Assembly: GCF_027925245.1 (NCBI RefSeq)
Contig: NZ_BSDP01000001.1
Coordinates: 1,674,001 to 1,738,000, forward strand
DNA length: 64,000 bases
From: Agromyces rhizosphaerae
GTDB lineage: Bacteria; Actinomycetota; Actinomycetes; Actinomycetales; Microbacteriaceae
Direction of reading: 5' to 3'
The notes beneath the pieces were generated by a model. It saw only the letters and a program-made list of their open reading frames with translations. It was not told the origin of the DNA and made no database searches. Numbering within the stretch: position 1 is the first letter of the stretch; each line of letters begins with the position of its first letter. The position numbers were made by a program, and so were the translations under genes. This document shows positions 57,959 through 64,000 of this stretch, in pieces.

Positions 57959-58492
57959 TCAGTCCCGGGGCCAGGCCGCGGCGAAGCGCCCGAGGAGTTC
58001 CGCGAACCGTTCGCGCTCCTCGTCGCTGAACCCGTCGAGCGCGGCGGCGATCGCCTCGCGGCGCGAGGCGCGTGCGCGTTCGAGCGCCTCGCGCCCGGCA
58101 TCCGTGATCATGATCGCGCTCCTGCGGGCGTCCACGGGGTCGACCGTGCGGCGCGCGTGCCCTGCCTCCACGAGGGCCTGCACGAGCCGGCTCGCGCGCG
58201 GCTGGTCGACGCCCACGAGCTCGCCCACCTCCCCGATGGAGAGCGCGCCGTCGGCCCGGGCGAGCGCGTCGAGCACGCGCCCGCGTGCGATGCCGGCGAG
58301 GCGTGCGCGTCGGCCGTGGTGGGGATGCGCGCCCTCGTGACCGCGGTCGTGCGCGTTCGGGGCCCCGTGGCCCGGGCGGCCACCCGGGCCGCCGCGACGC
58401 CGCCCGAACGCCCCGATCCGCTCGAGCGCGGACTCGACCGTGCCAACCGGCTCCGCGCCGTCGCCGTCGTGCCCGCCGTCACCGCTGCGCAT
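57959..58492 (-). CDS. MarR-family transcriptional regulator
   Basis: 177 aa. The first 50 residues are a Gly/His-rich, probably disordered stretch (GGRPGHGAPNAHDRGHEGAHPHHGRRA region) that could bind metal. The winged helix follows: ARGRVLDALARADGALSIGEVGELVGVDQPRASRLVQALVEAGHARR with a wing RTVDPVDARRSAIMITDAGREAL, and a final helix KFAELL-like dimer segment. Target unknown; the nearest gene is the VWA protein upstream in the same orientation. ATG at 58492; a GTG at 58504 is an alternative. The His-rich head is unusual for MarR proteins. Confidence 0.78.
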   Translation of the reverse strand: MRSGDGGHDGDGAEPVGTVESALERIGAFGRRRGGPGGRPGHGAPNAHDRGHEGAHPHHGRRARLAGIARGRVLDALARADGALSIGEVGELVGVDQPRASRLVQALVEAGHARRTVDPVDARRSAIMITDAGREALERARASRREAIAAALDGFSDEERERFAELLGRFAAAWPRD

Positions 58493-58584
58493 GATGGATG
58501 TCACTGTACATGCACACCCGCGCGGCGGCCACGACGTCCGAGCGAGACGTGCCCGCGGGGCCGCGACCGCGACCCCGCGGAACG

Positions 58585-60483
58585 TCAGAAGCTCGTGACC
58601 AGGTCGCCCAGCACGTCCTCCACCTCGAGCGGGTCGGTCGCGTCGTAGTAGTGCGCGCCGGTCGCGCCCGAGATCGCCTGGAGCGCCTCGACGTCGGCAT
58701 CGGCGCCGTAGGCGAGCGTGAAGACGAGCAGGGTGTGCGAGACCTCGTCGAGGGTGGAGAGCATCTCCTCCTCGGTCGTGGTCGGGACCGCCGTGTTGTT
58801 CGTGCCGTCGCTGAGCAGCACGATCGCGTTGATCCGGTCGGGGTCGTAGGACTGCGACTGCTGCAGCGCGAACTCGTCCACCGCCTCGAAGAGCGGGGTG
58901 TACGCGATCGCCTCGAGTCCGTCCAGCGCGGCGAGGAACTCGTCGCGGGAGTCGCCGATGTCCTGCACCGGGCTCACGAGGCCCGGGCGCAGCACGCCGT
59001 CGCCGCCCGAGGAGAACGCCGCGAGCCCGACGTCGTCGCCGGCGGCGAAGTGATCGAGCGCCAGGGTGATGGCGTCCTTGGCGCCCTCGAGGCGGGTCTG
59101 GCCGCTCTCGAGCACGTCGTCCATCGAACCCGACGCGTCGATGAGGAAGAGCACCTGGGCGCGCTTGCGCACGTCCGGGAACGCCTGGTGCACCGCGACG
59201 ACGACGTCCTGTTCGGGGAAGTCGAGCACGCCGACGGGTGCGGGATCGAGGTTGCCCGTCTCCGCCACGGCCTCGCTCAGCACGCCGTTGAGGTCGCGGT
59301 ACCCGTAGTCCCGAACGATCTGCTGACCCTGCTCGGTGCCGGCGTAGCGGATGAAGTCGTCGGCCGCAGCCTGCTGCGCCTCCGAGACCCAGTCCGCGGT
59401 GAGCACGACGGCCGGGTTGTCGGCCACGTAGAAGCCGTCGGTCGGGTAGATCGCGACGAGCTTCTCGGCAGGCGGGTCGCTCTCGATGCGCGTGGCGCCG
59501 TCGCGGCTCGTGATGCCGCGGTTGTAGTCCCACACCGACTTCTCGTCGACGATCACGGCCGACAGGAACTCGGCCGCCGACCCGCCGCGCTCCTCGGCCT
59601 GGCGCGCGTGCCAGAGGAAGTGCTCGGGCGTCGCCATGTAGTGGCTGACGGCGAGTTCGTGGTCGCGGACCGCCTGCGTGACCGCCTCGTCGGCGACATC
59701 CGCGGCCGCGAGATCGGCCACCGAGCCCGACGCGCTGCCGTAAGAGACGAACATCGCCGCCTCGCCGGAGCTGGCGATCACCGGGCTCGTCTTCCCGAGC
59801 TGGAACCCGCCCCACTCCGGGTGTCCGAGGTCGGCCCAGAGTTGCGTGTCCTCCGATGCGGTGAGCACCTCGTCCCAGGTGGGTGCGTCGTCGTCCCACC
59901 CGATCGCGTCGGCGAGCGGCTCGGGCATGGCGAGCACGATGTCGGATGCCCCGAGGCTCGTGCCGGACTCGGGCACGACGTCGCCCGCGCCCGCGTCGCG
60001 TGCGACCCCGAGCCACGTCGCCGCGTCGGGGATCCACACGGCGGGGCGCTCGGCCTCGGCGAGGTCCGGGAAGCCCTCGGCGGCGTCCTCCGCGGCGATG
60101 CCGGACTTGTCCCGCGTCGCGACGACGTCGACGCACGCGCCGCCCACGTCGCGCGGCTGGGCGTTGTAGCCGTTCGCGAGCTCCTCCACCATCTCGGCGT
60201 TCTCGAACGACGAGAGCACGTTGAGCGTCGTGCAGGGGCCGGCGCCGTCCGCTGCGGCCGGCTCGTCCTGCGGGAACACGACGGGTTCCGCGGCGAGCTG
60301 CGCCTCGCCGGTCGCCCCGCCGGCGCCCCCGCCCATGAGGGTCACGGCGGCGAACGCGCCGCCGCCGATCAGCAGCAGCGCGGCGATGCTGCCGACGACG
60401 ACCATGGTGGTGCGCCGCCGACGGCGTCGCTTGAGCTCGCGCTGCGCCCGGCGGTCGCGCCGGGTCGGTGCCGGGCCGCTCAC
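58585..60483 (-). CDS. Membrane-anchored substrate-binding/VWA fusion protein
   Basis: 632 aa. A basic N terminus (LKRRRRRRTT) precedes one membrane helix (about 27-49), so the bulk is outside. The first part resembles a type 2 periplasmic binding fold (TTLNVLSSFENAEMVEELANGY, FVSYGSASGS, NPAVVLTADWV). The second is a von Willebrand A domain with the MIDAS motif LFLIDASGSMDD near 445-456 and AIVLLSDGTNNT. Such fusions occur in Actinobacteria and are unstudied; binding of a ligand coupled to metal-dependent adhesion is inference. GTG at 60483. Confidence 0.8.
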   Translation of the reverse strand: MSGPAPTRRDRRAQRELKRRRRRRTTMVVVGSIAALLLIGGGAFAAVTLMGGGAGGATGEAQLAAEPVVFPQDEPAAADGAGPCTTLNVLSSFENAEMVEELANGYNAQPRDVGGACVDVVATRDKSGIAAEDAAEGFPDLAEAERPAVWIPDAATWLGVARDAGAGDVVPESGTSLGASDIVLAMPEPLADAIGWDDDAPTWDEVLTASEDTQLWADLGHPEWGGFQLGKTSPVIASSGEAAMFVSYGSASGSVADLAAADVADEAVTQAVRDHELAVSHYMATPEHFLWHARQAEERGGSAAEFLSAVIVDEKSVWDYNRGITSRDGATRIESDPPAEKLVAIYPTDGFYVADNPAVVLTADWVSEAQQAAADDFIRYAGTEQGQQIVRDYGYRDLNGVLSEAVAETGNLDPAPVGVLDFPEQDVVVAVHQAFPDVRKRAQVLFLIDASGSMDDVLESGQTRLEGAKDAITLALDHFAAGDDVGLAAFSSGGDGVLRPGLVSPVQDIGDSRDEFLAALDGLEAIAYTPLFEAVDEFALQQSQSYDPDRINAIVLLSDGTNNTAVPTTTEEEMLSTLDEVSHTLLVFTLAYGADADVEALQAISGATGAHYYDATDPLEVEDVLGDLVTSF

Positions 60484-60652
60484 GCGATCGCCTCGGTGCG
60501 CAGTCGGGCAGGGGCGACGTGGACGGCGATCGGGTAGGGGGTATCGCCTGCGGGCATCGATCGTCCTCACGAAGGGGGGGTGGGGGCTGAAGGCGAGCAT
60601 ATATGCAGCCCCGGCCATGGCCCAAAGGGAATGGGCCGGTCTCCGCGGATTG

Positions 60653-61267
60653 TCAGGTGGTGGAGTTCCACATCCCGATGAACACCGCGGTCCACCACGC
60701 CAGCTGCGAGGCGATGCCGCTGCCGATGAACCAGGTGCGCAGCCGGAGCGGCATCGAGCCGAACGAGGTCCTCGCGGGCAGGCGCCCGAGCTCCCAGGTC
60801 CACCTCGTGAGCGCCACGCCGTTCAGCGACAGCACGAGCACGCAGCCGAGCTTCACGATCGTCAGGGGCGAGTCGAGCTGGGGCTGCAGGAGCGCCCCGC
60901 TCGCGAGGAGCCCCGCGAGGCCGACCCAGATCGGGAGGATCAGGGTCTTGTCGGCCTGGACCACCTCGCGCACGGTGCTCCACCCGGTCGCCCAGAGCAG
61001 CCCGTGCCACTCGACCATGACGACGGCGCCGAGCCCGATGATGAGCGACCCCAGGTGCACGAACAGCGCCGGGATGCGCACCCACTCGGGCGGCTCGAGC
61101 ACCACGCCCAGCCCGACGGAGAAGCACCACGCGGCGATCACGCCGAGGTACCCGACCGTGCGGAAGCGGCGGCGCTGCTTTCGCCGGTGCTCGATTTCCG
61201 TCACTGAGCTGACCGTGGCCCTCTCACTCGGTGCGGCGGGAGCCGCGGGTGGATCGTGAGTGTTCAC
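60653..61267 (-). CDS. Membrane protein of unknown function
   Basis: 204 aa with about five transmembrane helices after a 35-residue hydrophilic N terminus. Notable segments are FVHLGSLIIGLGAVVMVEWHGLLWATGW, with two His in a helix pair, and ASQLAWWTAVFIGMWN at the end. The in-helix His residues hint at haem or copper binding but I do not recognise the family. The GTG at 61267 lies inside a TACTGT -10-like box, so the true start may be further in, for example the GTG near 61206. Same orientation as the VWA gene, 169 bases apart. Confidence 0.6.
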   Translation of the reverse strand: MNTHDPPAAPAAPSERATVSSVTEIEHRRKQRRRFRTVGYLGVIAAWCFSVGLGVVLEPPEWVRIPALFVHLGSLIIGLGAVVMVEWHGLLWATGWSTVREVVQADKTLILPIWVGLAGLLASGALLQPQLDSPLTIVKLGCVLVLSLNGVALTRWTWELGRLPARTSFGSMPLRLRTWFIGSGIASQLAWWTAVFIGMWNSTT

Positions 61268-61337
61268 AGTACCGAAGGCGGGCGTCGATTCCGTGCCACC
61301 TGTGATGACGCCGGAGGTCGGCCCCCGACGCGCCCGA

Positions 61338-62678
61338 TCAGTCGAGCGCGCGCGCCTCCGCCCGCACGGGGATGAGCAGCGCGAGCCCGACCGCGAGCAC
61401 GAGCACGATGCCGAGGATGCCGAAGTACGGCGCGCCGCCGATCGTGACGAAGAGCGCGAACATCGTGGGCGCGAGGAAGCTGACGGCGCGGCCGGTCGTG
61501 GCGTAGAGGCCGAACACCTCGCCCTCGCGGCCGGCGGGGATGAGGCGCGCCAGGAAGGTGCGGCTCGCCGACTGCGCGGGTCCGACGAAGAGGGTGAGCG
61601 CGAGCCCGGCCGTCCAGAACACGAGCTGCCCGCCGTCGTGCAGGAAGAACACGATGAGGCCGGATGCCACGAGCCCGGCGAGCGCCGTGATGATCACGGG
61701 CTTCGCGCCGAGGCGGTCGTCGAGCACGCCGACCGCGATCGTCGAGGCGCCCGCGGTGACGTTCGCGACGATCGCGAAGATGATCACCTCACCCGCCGAG
61801 AACCCGAAGACCGAGGCCGCGAGCACGCCGCCGAACGTGAACACGCCCGCGAGGCCGTCGCGGAAGACCGCGCTGGCGAGCAGGAACCACACGACGTTGC
61901 GGCGCTCGCGCCAGAGGCGGGCGATGTCGCGCCCCAGGCGGCTGTACGAGGCGAAGAACCCGATGCGCTCGCGCGCGGCGCCGGCCGGCGGGCGGAACTC
62001 GGGCACCCGGAGCAGCACCGGAAGCGCGAACACCGCGAACCACACCGCCGAGACGAGCACCGTGATGCGGATGTCGAGCCCGTTCTCGCCGGTCACGCCG
62101 AAGAGGCCGACCTCGGGGGCGATGAAGCCGAAGTACACGATGAGCAGCAGCACGATGCCGCCGACGTACCCCATGCCCCAGCCGAACCCGCTCACGCGGC
62201 CGATCGACGCCGGGGTCGACACCTGGTTCAGCATGGCGTTGTAGTTCACGCCCGCGAACTCGAAGAAGACGTTGCCGGCGGCGAGCAGCACGAGGCCCAG
62301 CAGCAGGAACTCGGGCGCGGGCTGCACGAAGAACATCGCCGCGGTCAGCGCGACCACGATGTAGGTGTTCACGCCGAGCCAGAGCTTGCGGCGCCCCCGG
62401 TTGTCGGAGCGCTGGCCCATCACCGGCGCGAGCACCGCGATGAGCAGGCCGGCCGCGGCCAGCGCCCAGCCGAGCTGCGCCTCGATCGTCCCCGGCTCGC
62501 CGAAGCCCGCGCTCGTGATGTAGACCGTGAACACGAACGTCGTGACGACGGCGTTGAACGCGGCCGACCCCCAGTCCCAGAGCGCCCAGGAGAGCGCGCC
62601 GCGCGGGCGGTCCCGCTGCTCGGCGCCGGGCTCGGCGGTGGCGACGTCGTTCGGGGGAAGGACCGGGGGCTGGGTCAT
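61338..62678 (-). CDS. UMF1-type major facilitator transporter
   Basis: 446 aa with twelve predicted helices. N-terminal ALSWALWDWGSAAFNAVVTTFVFTVYI is the UMF1/Atg22-like signature; MGQRSDNRGRRKLWLG is the MFS loop 2-3 motif; NVFFEFAGVNYNAMLNQV and GVLDDRLGAKPVI follow. UMF1 transporters are bacterial relatives of the yeast vacuolar amino-acid exporter Atg22; substrate unknown. ATG at 62678 (in-frame starts further up are not supported by a ribosome site). Single gene. Confidence 0.87.
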   Translation of the reverse strand: MTQPPVLPPNDVATAEPGAEQRDRPRGALSWALWDWGSAAFNAVVTTFVFTVYITSAGFGEPGTIEAQLGWALAAAGLLIAVLAPVMGQRSDNRGRRKLWLGVNTYIVVALTAAMFFVQPAPEFLLLGLVLLAAGNVFFEFAGVNYNAMLNQVSTPASIGRVSGFGWGMGYVGGIVLLLIVYFGFIAPEVGLFGVTGENGLDIRITVLVSAVWFAVFALPVLLRVPEFRPPAGAARERIGFFASYSRLGRDIARLWRERRNVVWFLLASAVFRDGLAGVFTFGGVLAASVFGFSAGEVIIFAIVANVTAGASTIAVGVLDDRLGAKPVIITALAGLVASGLIVFFLHDGGQLVFWTAGLALTLFVGPAQSASRTFLARLIPAGREGEVFGLYATTGRAVSFLAPTMFALFVTIGGAPYFGILGIVLVLAVGLALLIPVRAEARALD

Positions 62679-62812
62679 GGGCGCAAGCCTCGCTGCATCG
62701 GGTGAACGGGTGGTGACGCGCGAGCGATGGCACCGGGCATCCGATCGTGCCGTGGGCACCCGCTCGCGGTCATCGCCGACCGTCGTGGGTGCAGGCTAGC
62801 GCGGAACCCGCG

Positions 62813-64000
62813 TCAGCGGCACCAGTTCGACGAGCCGCCCTGCTGGGTCAGCACGAGTTCCGCGGTCACGACGTCGACCACGGTCGTGAGGCGGTCGATC
62901 GAGGAGGGCAGGTTGGGGTAGCGGTCGGACTCCGCGTCGGCCTGCGCGGTCTCGACCGCGAGCAGCCGGCCGTTCGGCGAGGCGCAGAACTCGAGCATGC
63001 GGCTGGACTCGTCGGTCGAGTACAGCACCGACGTGCCCGCGTCGTCCACCCGGATGACCAGCGCGGTCGCCCTGGTCGACCCGTCCTCGGCGATCGTGGG
63101 CAGCAGCACCTGCATGAGGTAGGCGCCCGCTGCGTCGAGCTGCACGACCCGGCCGGGGTACGCGCCGTCGGGCAGGTCGGCGACCGGCAGGTCGTTCGGC
63201 GCGCGGTCGCCGGTCTCGAGGTCGATGAGCGTGCCGCCGTCGGGGTCGGCGACGACGAGCGTGCGCGAGCCCGGGAGCACGCCGCGCAGCTCGTCGTGCG
63301 CGCCGAGCGCGACCGGGTCGGCGCCCGTGAGCGGGTCGACCAGGAGGAGCGCGCCCTCGAAGTCCTGCACGACGAGCGACGCGGTGCCCGGCACGAACCA
63401 CCACTCGGTCACCTGCAGCACCTCGCCCGTCGGGCCGGTGACCGGCACCGGCTCGACCGCGCCGCCCGACACGTCGAGTGCGAACAGCGCGCTGCGGTAG
63501 TCGTCGTCGGCGTCCTCGGCGGTGCGGGTGCCCGAGTCGAGGGTGAACGCGACGATCGGATGCGTCGTGGAGGCGCCGAGGGTGCGCACCACGCCCGCGG
63601 CCGGCAGCGCGACCTGCGCGGGCGTGTCGCCCGCGCCGCCGCCCGCGATCCAGAGGGAGTTCGTGCCGTCGTCCTGCACGGCGGTCGCCGCGATGACCTC
63701 GCCGGCGCGGGCGAACTGCTCGAGCACGGGCGCCTCGAGGAGCACCTCGGGGTTCGCGGGGTCGGCGACGCTCGAGCGCACGAGCCGGTCGGGCTCGCCG
63801 GCCGGGCTGTTGCGCACCAGCGTGACCACGTCGGCGTCGGCGGTCGTGAACCGGTGCGCGATCGTGCCGGCGTTGGGCTGCGACTCGCCCACCACACCGT
63901 TGATCGACAGCTCGACCTCGGTGGCGTACGGGAGCGGCTCGGCGAACTCGACGAACAGCAGGTCGTCCTCGAACGACACGGTCGCGTCGAGCTGCGGATC
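62813..64000 (-). CDS. Unrecognised beta-propeller-like protein, 5' end outside window
   Basis: Reading frame open at the right edge, at least 395 codons. The visible N-terminal part looks like an Ig-type domain (FVEFAEPLPYATEVELSINGVVG). The rest has repeated four-stranded blades, for example TTHPIVAFTLDSGTRTAED, SALFALDVSGGAVEPVPV and ESSRMLEFCASPNGRLLAVET, suggesting a beta-propeller. Actinobacterial envelope proteins of this kind usually have a signal peptide or membrane helix upstream, which cannot be seen here. Stop at 62813-62815; no function assigned. Confidence 0.65.
   Translation of the reverse strand, partial: DPQLDATVSFEDDLLFVEFAEPLPYATEVELSINGVVGESQPNAGTIAHRFTTADADVVTLVRNSPAGEPDRLVRSSVADPANPEVLLEAPVLEQFARAGEVIAATAVQDDGTNSLWIAGGGAGDTPAQVALPAAGVVRTLGASTTHPIVAFTLDSGTRTAEDADDDYRSALFALDVSGGAVEPVPVTGPTGEVLQVTEWWFVPGTASLVVQDFEGALLLVDPLTGADPVALGAHDELRGVLPGSRTLVVADPDGGTLIDLETGDRAPNDLPVADLPDGAYPGRVVQLDAAGAYLMQVLLPTIAEDGSTRATALVIRVDDAGTSVLYSTDESSRMLEFCASPNGRLLAVETAQADAESDRYPNLPSSIDRLTTVVDVVTAELVLTQQGGSSNWCR

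Noticed and set aside
1..64000. CRISPR arrays, rRNA genes, riboswitches
   Set aside because: No regularly spaced direct repeats and no rRNA-like stretches were seen on either strand. I recognised no riboswitch core, though short ones could be missed by eye.

Overview
This window is a piece of a high-GC actinobacterial chromosome. The dense, overlapping gene packing, lipobox and Sec-type signal peptides, leaderless promoters and gene families (DUF4383, DUF2200, UMF1-type MFS, PPOX oxidoreductase, BY-kinase glycan operon) fit Microbacteriaceae, perhaps an Agromyces- or Microbacterium-like genus. The genus is inference; no rRNA is present. A short word, CGGATGCC or its complement, recurs throughout on both strands and forms the stems of several terminators.

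Layout. 1-13.4 kb is ordinary core: a voltage-gated K+ channel (cut by the window start), a Pif1-like helicase, a DUF4383 pair, a lipoprotein that looks like a dead serine hydrolase, an EEP-family nuclease/phosphatase, a divergent MarR/SnoaL pair, a thioredoxin-like lipoprotein with a CcdA-type partner, an FAD monooxygenase, two overlapping PAP2 phosphatases, DUF2200 and an MBL-fold hydrolase. 13.6-17.26 kb is a remnant of an element integrated at the 3' end of tRNA-Gly(CCC). It has a displaced tRNA 3' end at the far side, matching arm-type repeats near both ends, an IS3-family insertion, the two ends of a broken RHS-type gene and a possible immunity gene. No integrase is left.

17.8-45.0 kb is a large surface-polysaccharide locus: an Fe-S/F420-type oxidoreductase diverging from a pyruvyltransferase, dCTP deaminase (dcd) embedded in the run, about ten glycosyltransferases (two of them fusions), a flippase-like ABC exporter, an O-antigen-ligase-like polymerase, an OafA-type acyltransferase, a WbsX protein, a Wzc-like tyrosine autokinase and a Wzb-like phosphatase. 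Inside it sits a nucleotidyltransferase-like / PqqD-like / HprK-like set resembling the poorly understood 'HPr-rel-A' system. I see no priming phosphoglycosyltransferase and no Wzx flippase in the window.

45-64 kb holds an alpha/beta hydrolase with a divergent TetR regulator and two phased operators, two secreted proteins (a beta-helix protein and an ExeM/NucH-like nuclease), a complete PotABCD-type ABC operon divergent from a GntR regulator that is translationally coupled to a stand-alone dCache sensor protein, a MarR regulator, a membrane-anchored substrate-binding/VWA fusion, a small membrane protein, a UMF1-type MFS transporter, and an unrecognised protein cut by the window end.
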